Program-made: the position numbers and the translations under genes
NCBI GenBank assembly: GCA_964462035.1
Contig: CAYXAP010000012.1
Coordinates: forward strand, 1-64,000
Source: UBA1660 sp964462035
Lineage (GTDB): Bacteria > Myxococcota_A > Polyangia > Polyangiales > Houyiibacteriaceae
Reading direction: 5' to 3'
Length of the DNA stretch: 64,000 bases
Notes under the pieces: generated by a model
What the model saw: only the letters and a program-made list of their open reading frames with translations
Told to the model about the DNA's origin: nothing
Database searches by the model: none
Part shown: positions 36,961-45,173 of the stretch, piece by piece
Numbering within the stretch: position 1 is the stretch's first letter
Layout: every line of letters starts with the position of its first letter

Positions 36961-36976
36961 GGGGTCTGATGACCCC
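36961..36976. repeat. Inverted repeat GGGGTC-4-GACCCC
   Basis: A perfect 6-bp stem with loop TGAT, six bases after the preceding hairpin. No T tract follows, so it is not a typical terminator. Confidence 0.45.
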
Positions 36977-37026
36977 ATTGTGGCACGGTCGATCCACCAT
37001 TCCCCACCACGGCCCACGCGACCGCT

Positions 37027-37038
37027 GAACGAACGTTC
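37027..37038. promoter_or_regulatory. LexA-like GAAC-N4-GTTC site
   Basis: GAACGAACGTTC matches the GAAC-N4-GTTC form of Gram-positive/alphaproteobacterial SOS boxes. It lies 42 bases upstream of the mraZ -35 element. Whether this organism's LexA uses this motif is unknown, and a match this short can occur by chance. Confidence 0.25.
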
Positions 37039-37079
37039 CGCCCTGCAAAACAAGGGCAAAACGTCGATCCGAAAGAAGG

Positions 37080-37108
37080 TTGACACCCTGGTGACACCCC
37101 CGTAGCTT
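37080..37108 (+). promoter_or_regulatory. Sigma70-type promoter of the dcw cluster
   Basis: TTGACA (37080-37085) is a perfect -35 element; after exactly 17 bases comes TAGCTT (37103-37108). It precedes the mraZ start by 84 bases and the three-repeat MraZ box by 8, so the box lies about at the transcription start, where a repressor would act. Confidence 0.65.
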
Positions 37109-37116
37109 CGGGCGCG

Positions 37117-37140
37117 GTGGTAAAGAGTGGCAAGAAGTGC
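37117..37140 (+). promoter_or_regulatory. Candidate MraZ box (three repeats, 10-bp period)
   Basis: GTGG, GTGG and GTGC start at 37117, 37127 and 37137, exactly one helical turn apart, with A-rich spacers. MraZ in E. coli and mycoplasmas binds repeats of this kind spaced 10 bp ahead of its own gene. This site probably mediates autorepression of the dcw operon. Confidence 0.6.
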
Positions 37141-37191
37141 CAAGGCCGGCCCCCGACGGGTCGGCGCTCTCTCTACCGCGGGTGAACGAAG

Positions 37192-37644
37192 GTGTTCAGA
37201 GGCCGCTACGAGCACGCGATCGACAAGAAGGGGCGCACCAGTCTGCCGGCGCGCTACCGAGAGGTCCTCGCTGCGTCTGGAGAGTCGAAGGTCGTGCTGA
37301 CCAGCGGCCTGGACCCGTGCGTCGTCGCCTACCCGATGGGCGAGTGGATGGCCTTCGAGGAACGACTGTCGGCCCTCCCGCAGTTCGATCCCAGCGTGGC
37401 CATGCTGCGTCGCATCTACGTCTCCGGCGCCGTCGAGTGCGACCTCGACAAGGTCGGACGGATCTTGATCCCGGCCGCGCTGCGCAACCACGCCTCCCTC
37501 GACCGCGAGGTGCTCTGGGCCGGCATGGGGCGCCACGCGGAGCTCTGGGATCGGGAGGCCTTCGACGCCCTCCGGGACGACGTGCTCGAAGACCTCGACA
37601 AGCGAGCGGTGCTCGCGCAGCGACTCGCGGAGCTGGGGCTATGA
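37192..37644 (+). CDS. mraZ: Transcriptional regulator MraZ
   Basis: MraZ is the DNA-binding repressor encoded first in the dcw cluster. The 150-residue protein has two SpoVT/AbrB-like halves, each with the conserved DxxxR motif (DKKGRTSLPARYR and DKVGRILIPAALR). The start is GTG 37192. The stop overlaps the rsmH ATG (ATGA). Confidence 0.95.
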   Translation: MFRGRYEHAIDKKGRTSLPARYREVLAASGESKVVLTSGLDPCVVAYPMGEWMAFEERLSALPQFDPSVAMLRRIYVSGAVECDLDKVGRILIPAALRNHASLDREVLWAGMGRHAELWDREAFDALRDDVLEDLDKRAVLAQRLAELGL

Positions 37645-38546
37645 CCGAGCCGAGCCCCACCTTCGTCCACGAGACGGTCCTTCTCGAGGAGACGATCGAC
37701 GCCATCGCTCCGCGCAGCGGTGGCCTCTACTGTGACGCCACCCTCGGCGGTGGCGGCCACTCGGCGGCCATCCTCGAGCGCAGCGCGCCCGACGGGCGGC
37801 TCATCGGCGTCGACCGCGACCCGGCCGCGCTGGCCGCCGCGAGGGAGCGGCTCGCCGAGCACGGCGATCGGGTGACCTTCGTCCACGGGGCGTTCGGCGA
37901 CCTCCCGCAGCTGCTCGCCGAGCTCGGCGTCGAGCGCGTCGACGGACTCGTCGCGGACGTGGGCGTCAGCTCCCCGCAGATCGACGACCCGACCCGCGGC
38001 TTCTCCTTCCGCGAGTCCGGCCCGCTCGACATGCGGATGGACCCGACCCGTGGGCCCAGCGCGCTCGAGCTCATCGACGAGCAAGACGCGGAGAGCCTCG
38101 CGAACCTCATCTATCAGTACGGCGAAGAGCGTCGCTCGCGCCCGATCGCGCGAATGATCCTGAAGATGCGCGACGAGGGGGAGCTCGAGACCACCGACGA
38201 CCTCCGTCGCGCGGTGGTTCGGGTCACCGGTCCGAAGCGCGGCCGCATCGATCCGGCGACGCGGACCTTCCAGGCGCTCCGCATCGCGGTGAACGACGAG
38301 CTCGGCCAGCTCGAGGCGTTGGTCGGCTTCGCGAAGGACGTGCTGAACGACGACGGAGTCGTGGCGCTGATCTCCTTTCACTCGCTGGAAGACCGCATCG
38401 TGAAGTGGGCGTTCCGCGGCGACGAGGCGCTGAAGCCGCTCACCAAGAAGCCGGTGCAGGCGACCGATGAGGAGAAGGCGCGCAACCCGCGCAGCCGAAC
38501 CGCCAAGCTTCGCGCCGCCCGGCGCCTTCCGCGGGAGGCCAGCTGA
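37641..38546 (+). CDS. rsmH: 16S rRNA (cytosine1402-N4)-methyltransferase RsmH
   Basis: RsmH (MraW) methylates N4 of C1402 in 16S rRNA. The 301-residue protein has FVHETVLLEETID, the SAM-binding DATLGGGGHSAAIL, GVDRDPAAL and ADVGVSSPQIDDPTRGFSF. Its C-terminus has ISFHSLEDRIVK and a basic RSRTAKLRAARR tail. The ATG overlaps the mraZ stop by four bases, and the stop overlaps the ftsL start by one base. Confidence 0.96.
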   Translation: MTEPSPTFVHETVLLEETIDAIAPRSGGLYCDATLGGGGHSAAILERSAPDGRLIGVDRDPAALAAARERLAEHGDRVTFVHGAFGDLPQLLAELGVERVDGLVADVGVSSPQIDDPTRGFSFRESGPLDMRMDPTRGPSALELIDEQDAESLANLIYQYGEERRSRPIARMILKMRDEGELETTDDLRRAVVRVTGPKRGRIDPATRTFQALRIAVNDELGQLEALVGFAKDVLNDDGVVALISFHSLEDRIVKWAFRGDEALKPLTKKPVQATDEEKARNPRSRTAKLRAARRLPREAS

Positions 38547-38956
38547 TGGGCCGACCGAAGAAGAATCGAGCGGTGGAGCCGCAGGAGTCGGAAGCCGCCA
38601 AGCCGAAAAGGGCCAAGCGCGAGCCGAAGGGCGACCCGCGGAAGCGTTCGAGCGCGCGCTTCGTGATGCTCTGGACGGCGGCCGTGCTCGCCACGGCGGC
38701 GGCGTTCGTGGTGCACCTCTCGATGCGCTTCGAGACGGTCCGCCTCGGCTACGACGTCGGCGCGGAGCGTCGTGAGCAGCGCCGGCTGGTGGAGCAGAAG
38801 CGCCTGCTCAGCCTCGAGGCTGCCACCCTCCGTGAGGCGGCCCGGGTCGAGGCGATCGCCCGCGGCTCGCTGAAGATGAAGGAGCCGGAGCCCGAGCGAG
38901 TGATCGCGATCGGCGGCCAGCAACGCCAGGCCCGAACGGCGGGGAGAGTCCGATGA
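38546..38956 (+). CDS. ftsL: Cell division protein FtsL
   Basis: FtsL is a small bitopic division protein that bridges FtsB and FtsQ and recruits FtsWI. The 136-residue product has a Lys/Arg-rich cytoplasmic N-terminus of about 38 residues, one membrane helix (about 39-60), and an Arg/Glu/Leu coiled coil with heptads (RREQRRLVEQKRLLSLEAATL). Sequence identity in this family is low, so the call rests mainly on size, topology and its position between rsmH and ftsI. Confidence 0.85.
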   Translation: MGRPKKNRAVEPQESEAAKPKRAKREPKGDPRKRSSARFVMLWTAAVLATAAAFVVHLSMRFETVRLGYDVGAERREQRRLVEQKRLLSLEAATLREAARVEAIARGSLKMKEPEPERVIAIGGQQRQARTAGRVR

Positions 38957-39048
38957 GGACCGACCGCGACGAAGCCTTGGCGATTGGCGCGCGGCAGCGC
39001 CTTGGGCGGGGGAGCTCGGGTGAATCGAGGAGGCCTAGCCGACGAGAG

Positions 39049-39069
39049 AGGGGCTGGGTGCCAGCCCCT
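39049..39069 (+). promoter_or_regulatory. RNA hairpin directly upstream of the ftsI ribosome-binding site
   Basis: AGGGGCTGG and CCAGCCCCT form a perfect 9-bp stem with the loop GTG. The stem ends 11 bases before the ftsI ATG, next to GGGAGTAGG. It lies in the 124-base gap between ftsL and ftsI, the largest in the front half of the cluster. It could control ftsI translation or transcript stability. Confidence 0.55.
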
Positions 39070-39080
39070 GGGAGTAGGCG

Positions 39081-41186
39081 ATGAAGAATCTGACCCCGAA
39101 GAAGCGGCGCTGGGCTCGCGCGCGCATCGCGTTCCTCGGCACGCTGCTGCTCTGCTTCGCCGGCGCCGTCGGCCACCGCGCCTACGTGCTCCAGATCGAG
39201 CGTGCCCCGGTGCTCCGCGAGATGGCCGAGGAGCAGTACCTCCGTCAGGTCCGCCTCGCGCCGAAGCGCGGCACCATCTACGACCGCCACGGCGCCGAGC
39301 TCGCCGTCAGCGTCGACGTCGACAGCGTCTGGGCCAACCCGCGCCGGATGAAGGAAGAGGGCGTGGACCCGGCCGCGGCGGCGATGCAGCTCTCCGCGCT
39401 GCTCGGCGTGGACCGCGAGCGCATCCAACGCCGGCTGGAATCCGATCGGCTCTTCGTGTGGATCAAGCGCCGCCTCACCCCGCGGATGGCGGAGCGAGTG
39501 CGCGCGCTCGGCATCGAAGGCGTGCATCTCGACCGCGAGTCGCGTCGCTACTACCCGAACCGGCGACTCGCCTCGCACTTGCTCGGCTTCGCCAACATCG
39601 ACGGTCAGGGCATCGAGGGGCTCGAGCTCGCCTTCGAAGAGACCCTCCGCGGCTCCTCGCGCGCCGTCCCGGCGATCCGCGACCGCCGCGGTCGCGTCGT
39701 CTTCTCGGAGCAGCTCCTGGACGACCGCGCCGCACAGGGCGACGACCTCGTGCTGACGATCGACAAGACGTTGCAGCACATCGCCGAGCGCGAACTCGAG
39801 CTGGCCATCCGCACCTACGAGGCCCAGGCGGGCTCGGTGGTCATGATGGACCCGCGCACCGGCGAGCTGCTCGCGGTCGCCAACTACCCGAGCTTCGACT
39901 CGAACGACCCGGGCGACTCGCCGGCGTCCCATCGCCGCAACCGCGCCTTCACCGACCGCTTCGAGCCGGGCTCGACCGTGAAGCCCTTCACCGTGGCCTC
40001 GGCCCTGGCGCAGGGCACGGTCGGCAGCCAGCAGCTCATCGATTGCGAGGACGGCGCGATGGAGGTGGCCGAGTACACCATCCACGACACCACGCCCTAC
40101 GACGAGCTGACGCCCGCGCAGATCCTCGCGTTCTCGTCCAACATCGGCACCGCCAAGATCGGCGGCACCCTGGGTCGGCGCGGGCTCTACCGCGCATTTC
40201 GCCGCTTCGGGTTCGGCGAGGTCACCGGCATCCCGAGCCCGGGCGAGGCCGCCGGCTCGCTCCGACACCACTCGCGCTGGTACGAGATGGACGCGGCCAC
40301 GATCTCGTTCGGTCAGGGGATGAGCACCACCGCGCTCCAGCTCGCGACCGCCATGGGCGCGCTCGCGAACGGTGGTCGGCTGATGCACCCGCGGCTCGTC
40401 CGTCGCGTGCAGACGCACGACGGGGAGGTCGTCGAGGAGTACCTGCCCGAGGCGCGCCGTCAGGTCGTCCCCCCGCGGGTGGCACGACTGGTGGCCGACA
40501 TGCTCACGGCCGTCACCGGCCCGGGTGGCACCGGTCAGCCGGCGGCCATCGATGGCTTCCTCGTCGCCGGAAAGACCGGCACGGCCCAGAAGGCCGACTA
40601 CGTCGCGGGCGGTTACGCCGAGGACCGCTGGCTCGCGTCCTTCGTCGGTTTCGTCCCCGCGCAGAGCCCGCGCATCGTGATGGCGGTGGTCGTCGACGAG
40701 CCGGTCGTCGCGCACTACGGCGGGACCGTGGCCGGTCCGGTCTTCCGACGCGTCGGCGAGGCCGCGCTCCGGCACCTGGGCGTGCCCGCGCAGGGCGGCG
40801 GCGAGGCGCTCGACCGGTTCGCGCGGGAGCAGCGCCGGCGCCGTCGGGCGAACGAGCGCGCCGAGCGACTCGCGGAGCGCGAGGCGAGCGACGAGGAGCC
40901 CGAGCCGGCGATCACCCTCACCGTGCCGCCCGGGAGCGTGGAGGTGCCGGACCTGGGCGGCCGGACCGCGCGCGCGGCGCTGGTCGCCGCGCACGAGGCG
41001 GGGCTCAATGCTCACCTCGAGGGAACCGGCCTGGTGGTTTCGCAGGACCCGCCCGCGGGTGACGTGGCGGAGCGCGGTAGCCGCCTCCGGGTCATCTTGC
41101 GCGAGGACCGTGCCGACCTGGCGCTCGAGGGCGCGCCGCGGCTCGCCGCGAGCGACGACGGCGAGCGGATGGAGGACGGGTCGTGA
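39081..41186 (+). CDS. ftsI: Division-specific transpeptidase FtsI (PBP3) with PASTA domain
   Basis: FtsI is the septal peptidoglycan transpeptidase. The 701-residue protein has one N-terminal membrane helix, a dimerisation domain (RGTIYDRHG), and a transpeptidase domain with the active-site Ser298 in STVK, SSN at 352-354 and KTGT at 498-501. A PASTA-like domain (about residues 620-685, VEVPDLGGRTARAALVAAHEAGL) follows, then an acidic tail. A PASTA domain is usual for SpoVD/PBP2x and is also known in myxobacterial FtsI. The charged Arg-rich linker (about 570-605) is notable. The stop overlaps the murE start. Confidence 0.95.
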   Translation: MKNLTPKKRRWARARIAFLGTLLLCFAGAVGHRAYVLQIERAPVLREMAEEQYLRQVRLAPKRGTIYDRHGAELAVSVDVDSVWANPRRMKEEGVDPAAAAMQLSALLGVDRERIQRRLESDRLFVWIKRRLTPRMAERVRALGIEGVHLDRESRRYYPNRRLASHLLGFANIDGQGIEGLELAFEETLRGSSRAVPAIRDRRGRVVFSEQLLDDRAAQGDDLVLTIDKTLQHIAERELELAIRTYEAQAGSVVMMDPRTGELLAVANYPSFDSNDPGDSPASHRRNRAFTDRFEPGSTVKPFTVASALAQGTVGSQQLIDCEDGAMEVAEYTIHDTTPYDELTPAQILAFSSNIGTAKIGGTLGRRGLYRAFRRFGFGEVTGIPSPGEAAGSLRHHSRWYEMDAATISFGQGMSTTALQLATAMGALANGGRLMHPRLVRRVQTHDGEVVEEYLPEARRQVVPPRVARLVADMLTAVTGPGGTGQPAAIDGFLVAGKTGTAQKADYVAGGYAEDRWLASFVGFVPAQSPRIVMAVVVDEPVVAHYGGTVAGPVFRRVGEAALRHLGVPAQGGGEALDRFAREQRRRRRANERAERLAEREASDEEPEPAITLTVPPGSVEVPDLGGRTARAALVAAHEAGLNAHLEGTGLVVSQDPPAGDVAERGSRLRVILREDRADLALEGAPRLAASDDGERMEDGS

Positions 41187-42682
41187 TGCTCGCCACCCTC
41201 GCCAAGAGCCTGCGCGTCCAGACGGACGCGCGCGTGCATCTCCCCGAAGGCGTGGAGGACGCGGACGTGACCGGCGTGCAGCACGACTCGCGCGCCGCGG
41301 GGCCCGGCGATCTCTTCGTGGCGATCGAAGGTGCCAGCTTCGACGGTACGCGTTTCGCGCCGGGCGCCATCGAGAGCGGCGCCGTCGCGGTGCTCGCCGG
41401 TCGACCGCTCGACCTGCCGGTGCCGCAGCTGGTCGTCAGCGACGTGCGCCGCGCGATGGCCTTCGCCGCCCACGCCGTCTACGGCCAGCCCACGGCGCAC
41501 CTCGACTTGGTGGGTATCACCGGCACCAACGGGAAGACCACGACCTCGTACCTGGTCGACGGGATGCTCCGGGCCCTCGAGCGCTCGCCCTGGATGCTCG
41601 GTACGGTCGAGATCCGAGCCGGCGAAGAGCGCCGGCCGGCCTCCTTCACCACCCCGGAAGCCGACGACCTCGCCCGCTTCGCACGGGAGGCGGTCGACGG
41701 GGGCGCGACCCACCTGGTGATGGAGGTCTCGAGCCACGGCCTCGCTCAGGACCGCGCCCGCGGGGCTCGCTTCGCGGTCGCCGCGTTCACGAACCTCAGC
41801 CGCGACCACCTCGACTTCCACGGCACGATGGAGGCCTATCTCGAGGCGAAGGCGTTGCTCTTCACCGAGCACGGACCGAAGGCTGCCGTCATCAACGTCG
41901 ACGATCCGGCAGGCGCCGAGATCGCTCGTCGGGTCCCGAACGTGCTGACGGTCGGGCGGGCGGAGGACGCGCGTCTGCGCGTGCTCGAGAGCTCGATGGG
42001 GCGCGACGGGATCCGGGCGAAGCTGAGCTACGAAGGGCAGCCGCTGTCCCTCGAGAGCGCGCTCGTCGGCGGACACAACCTGGAGAACCTGGTCGTCGCG
42101 CTCGGCTGCGGTATCGCGCTCGGCGTCGATCCCGCGAAGGCCTGTGTGGCCGTCGGGCAGGCGCCGGCGGCGCCGGGACGGCTCGAGCCGGTGGCGGACC
42201 CGCGGGGCGTGACCGTGCTGGTCGATTATGCCCACACCCCCGACGCGCTTCACAACGCGCTCCGCGCCGTTCGGCCGATCACGGATGGACGGCTCATCGT
42301 GGTCTTCGGCTGCGGCGGCGACCGTGATCCGGGAAAGCGCCCGCAGATGGGCCGCGCGGCGGCCGAGGGCGCGGACCTCGTGGTGGTCACCAGCGACAAC
42401 CCGCGCACCGAGGATCCGGCGGCCATCGTCGAGGCGATCGTCCCCGGCGTCGAAGCGACCGGACTGGATCGCGTGAGCGCCGACGCCGATCGCGGGTTTC
42501 TGGTCGAGGTCGATCGCGAGGTGGCCATTGGCATCGCCGTCGCCGCAGCGCGGCCGGGTGACACGCTCCTGATCGCTGGCAAGGGTCACGAGGACTACCA
42601 GATCGTCGGGACCACCAAGCGTCACTTCGACGATCGCGAGGTCGCCCGGGCCGCCATCGCGGCGGCAGGGGAGGGCGCATGA
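41183..42682 (+). CDS. murE: UDP-MurNAc-L-Ala-D-Glu:meso-diaminopimelate ligase MurE
   Basis: MurE adds the third residue to the peptidoglycan stem peptide. The 499-residue protein has the Mur-ligase P-loop GITGTNGKTTT, a TTPEADDL motif, and the DNPR motif near residue 410 that marks meso-diaminopimelate specificity. GTG 41183 is used, with GGAGG seven bases upstream; ATG 41186 is equally good. It overlaps ftsI and murF by four bases each. Confidence 0.95.
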   Translation: MMLATLAKSLRVQTDARVHLPEGVEDADVTGVQHDSRAAGPGDLFVAIEGASFDGTRFAPGAIESGAVAVLAGRPLDLPVPQLVVSDVRRAMAFAAHAVYGQPTAHLDLVGITGTNGKTTTSYLVDGMLRALERSPWMLGTVEIRAGEERRPASFTTPEADDLARFAREAVDGGATHLVMEVSSHGLAQDRARGARFAVAAFTNLSRDHLDFHGTMEAYLEAKALLFTEHGPKAAVINVDDPAGAEIARRVPNVLTVGRAEDARLRVLESSMGRDGIRAKLSYEGQPLSLESALVGGHNLENLVVALGCGIALGVDPAKACVAVGQAPAAPGRLEPVADPRGVTVLVDYAHTPDALHNALRAVRPITDGRLIVVFGCGGDRDPGKRPQMGRAAAEGADLVVVTSDNPRTEDPAAIVEAIVPGVEATGLDRVSADADRGFLVEVDREVAIGIAVAAARPGDTLLIAGKGHEDYQIVGTTKRHFDDREVARAAIAAAGEGA

Positions 42683-44046
42683 GCACGCCGATCCCCGAGA
42701 ACCGTGCCCGCTTCACCCTCGACGAGGTGGCGGAGCTCACCGGTGGCGAGCTCGGCCCCGGCACCGACGGAGCCATCGAGTGCGTCGGCGTCGGCACCGA
42801 CTCTCGCGCGCTGCCCGAGGGCGGCCTCTTCGTGGCCCTGCGGGGGGAGCGTTTCGACGGTCACGACTTCCTCGATCGGCTCGATGGGGTGGCTGGAGCG
42901 GTCGTGGCGTCGGACGCCGAGGTGCCCGAGGGGCTGCCTCACGTCGCGGTCGACGACACGCTCATCGCTCTCGGCTGTCTCGGACAGGCGCACCGGCTTC
43001 GTTGGGGGGGCCGCGTGGTCGGGATCACCGGCTCGGCGGGCAAGACCACCACCAAGGAGCTGACCGCGGCTGCCATCGCTGCCGCTGGCGCGTCCGTCGC
43101 GGCGACCGAGGGCAACCTCAACAACCTCATCGGCGTACCGATGACGTTGCTGACGCTGACCGACGAAGACGTCGCCGTCATCGAGATGGGGACCAGCGCG
43201 CCCGGCGAGATCGAGTCGTTGGCGGCCATCGCGCTCGCCGAGATCGCCGTGGTCACGCTCGTCGACGCTGCCCACACCGAGGGACTCGGCACCGTGGACG
43301 ACGTGCTCGTGGAGAAGGCGTCGATCTTCGCCGCCCTCGAAGAGGACGAGGTCGCGATCATCAACGGCGACGACGCTCGGTTGCGTGCGCTCCACATCGA
43401 GGCGCGTCGGCTGGAGTACGGCACGAGCCCGGAAGCCACCGTTCGCCTCGTCGACTTCTCGGTCGATGAAGACGGGACCGCCGCGACGTACCTGGTAGGT
43501 GAGACCGAGCTGAAGGCCGACCTGAAGCTCCTCGGCCGGGGTGCGGCCCTCGCTGGTGCAGCTGCGCTCACCGTCTGCCACGCACTCGAGCTCGACGTCG
43601 CGAAGGCGGCCGCTGGACTGGGGACCGTCGCACCCGTCGACGGGCGCGCCCGGCTTCGCCATCGCGCCGACGGCGTCCTGTTGCTCGACGACGTCTACAA
43701 CGCGAACCCGGCGTCGATGCGGCTGGCGCTCGAGACCGCGGCCGCGCTCGCGAAGAAGCGCGGCGGGACGCTCCACGCGGTCCTCGGGGACATGAAGGAG
43801 CTCGGCGACATCGAGAAGCGGATGCACGTCGCTGCGATCGCCCACGCTCATGCGCATGGCGCGAAGCTCGCGCTGGTCGGGCCGGCCATGGCCAGCGCCG
43901 CCGACGGCGACCCCTGCTTCGCCGACGCCAGCGAGGTCTCGCTCGAGCCCGCGCCCACGGACGTGGTGCTGGTGAAGGGCTCGCGCTCGATGCGACTCGA
44001 GCGCGTGGTGGAGGCGCTCCTCGCCGCCGGTGGAGGAGAGCGATGA
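42679..44046 (+). CDS. murF: UDP-MurNAc-tripeptide:D-Ala-D-Ala ligase MurF
   Basis: MurF adds D-Ala-D-Ala to complete the UDP-MurNAc-pentapeptide. The 455-residue protein has GITGSAGKTTTKE (about residues 114-126), TEGNLNNLIGVP, and DDVYNANPASMR near residue 350. The ATG overlaps the murE stop and the stop overlaps the mraY start, each by four bases. No ddl is adjacent. Confidence 0.95.
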   Translation: MSTPIPENRARFTLDEVAELTGGELGPGTDGAIECVGVGTDSRALPEGGLFVALRGERFDGHDFLDRLDGVAGAVVASDAEVPEGLPHVAVDDTLIALGCLGQAHRLRWGGRVVGITGSAGKTTTKELTAAAIAAAGASVAATEGNLNNLIGVPMTLLTLTDEDVAVIEMGTSAPGEIESLAAIALAEIAVVTLVDAAHTEGLGTVDDVLVEKASIFAALEEDEVAIINGDDARLRALHIEARRLEYGTSPEATVRLVDFSVDEDGTAATYLVGETELKADLKLLGRGAALAGAAALTVCHALELDVAKAAAGLGTVAPVDGRARLRHRADGVLLLDDVYNANPASMRLALETAAALAKKRGGTLHAVLGDMKELGDIEKRMHVAAIAHAHAHGAKLALVGPAMASAADGDPCFADASEVSLEPAPTDVVLVKGSRSMRLERVVEALLAAGGGER

Positions 44047-45173
44047 TCTACTACCTCCTCTATCCGCTCCACGAGAGCTACGGCGGCTTCAACGTCCTGC
44101 GCTACGTGCCCTTTCGGGTGCTCTGCGCGACCGCCACCGCGATGGCGCTGACCTTCGGCCTCTACCCGTGGTTCATCAAGAGCCTGCAGAAGAAGCAGAT
44201 CGGCCAGGTCGTCCGGGCGGAGGGGCCGGAGTCGCACCTCAGCAAGGCCGGCACCCCGACGATGGGCGGCGCGCTCATGCTGCTCGCGCTCGTGGTCTCC
44301 ACGGTGCTCTGGGCCGACCCGACCAACGCGTTGGTCTGGGTGGTCACTGCGGTCACCGTCGCGTTCGGCGTGGTCGGCTACATCGACGACTCCGCCAAGG
44401 TGAAGAAGAAGTCCACCGGGGGTCTCGCCGGTCGCTACAAGCTCCTGTTCCAGTTCACCTTCGCAGGCGCGGTCTGTGGCTGGCTCTACTACGGTGAGGC
44501 TGGGCTGCCGGCCGACTGGCTCGAGCTGCGGCTCCGCTTCGCGGCTCCCTTCGTGAAGTTCGTCGCCGACGACCCCGACCCCTTCACGCTACCGGGCTGG
44601 CTCTACGTCGCGTTCGCGGCGTTCGTGATCGTGGCCATGTCCAACGCGGTGAACCTCACCGACGGCCTCGACGGGCTGGCCATCGGCCCGGTGATGATCA
44701 ACGCCGGCGCGTACGCCATCCTCGCCTATCTCGCCGGCGTCACGCTCTTCGAGGCCTCGGTCGCCGAGTACCTCTTCATCCCGAAGATCGAGTCCGCGAG
44801 CGAGCTCAGCATCTACTGCGCGGCGCTCATCGGCACCGGTTTCGGCTTCCTCTGGTTCAACACCTACCCGGCGCAGGTCTTCATGGGCGACGTCGGGAGC
44901 CTCGCCCTCGGCGGCGGGCTGGGCAGCTTGGCAGTGCTCACCAAGAACGAGCTGCTGAGCATCCTCCTCGGCGGGATCTTCTTCCTCGAGGCGGTCAGCG
45001 TCATCGTCCAGGTGGGGTCCTTCAAGCTCACCGGCAAGCGGGTCTTCCTCATGGCGCCGATCCACCACCACTTCGAGAAGAAGGGGTGGCCGGAGCCGCG
45101 CGTGATCGTCCGTTTCTGGATCATCTCCATCATGCTCGCCCTCGCGAGCCTCGCCACGTTGAAGCTGCGATGA
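44043..45173 (+). CDS. mraY: Phospho-MurNAc-pentapeptide transferase MraY
   Basis: MraY transfers phospho-MurNAc-pentapeptide to undecaprenyl phosphate, making lipid I. The 376-residue protein has about ten membrane helices and the motifs SHLSKAGTPTMGG, VGYIDDSAK, NLTDGLDGLA and MAPIHHHFEKKGW. The ATG overlaps murF and the stop overlaps murD, both by four bases. An insertion of about 25 residues around AEYLFIPKIESASELS is common in Gram-negative MraY proteins. Confidence 0.97.
   Translation: MIYYLLYPLHESYGGFNVLRYVPFRVLCATATAMALTFGLYPWFIKSLQKKQIGQVVRAEGPESHLSKAGTPTMGGALMLLALVVSTVLWADPTNALVWVVTAVTVAFGVVGYIDDSAKVKKKSTGGLAGRYKLLFQFTFAGAVCGWLYYGEAGLPADWLELRLRFAAPFVKFVADDPDPFTLPGWLYVAFAAFVIVAMSNAVNLTDGLDGLAIGPVMINAGAYAILAYLAGVTLFEASVAEYLFIPKIESASELSIYCAALIGTGFGFLWFNTYPAQVFMGDVGSLALGGGLGSLAVLTKNELLSILLGGIFFLEAVSVIVQVGSFKLTGKRVFLMAPIHHHFEKKGWPEPRVIVRFWIISIMLALASLATLKLR

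Larger units (their letters stand above)
36789..37191. other. Divergent gap between the MglA module and mraZ
   Basis: This 403-base gap holds no convincing gene. It carries two adjacent hairpins (36937-36954 and 36961-36976), a GAACGAACGTTC site (37027-37038), the likely mraZ promoter (37080-37108) and three spaced repeats (37117-37140). Promoters for the minus-strand module should also be here but none is clear. Confidence 0.6.

Noticed and set aside
38984..41062. Plus-strand frame of about 690 codons overlapping ftsI
   Set aside because: Frame-shifted shadow of ftsI with an Arg/Pro/Ala-rich product and no motif.
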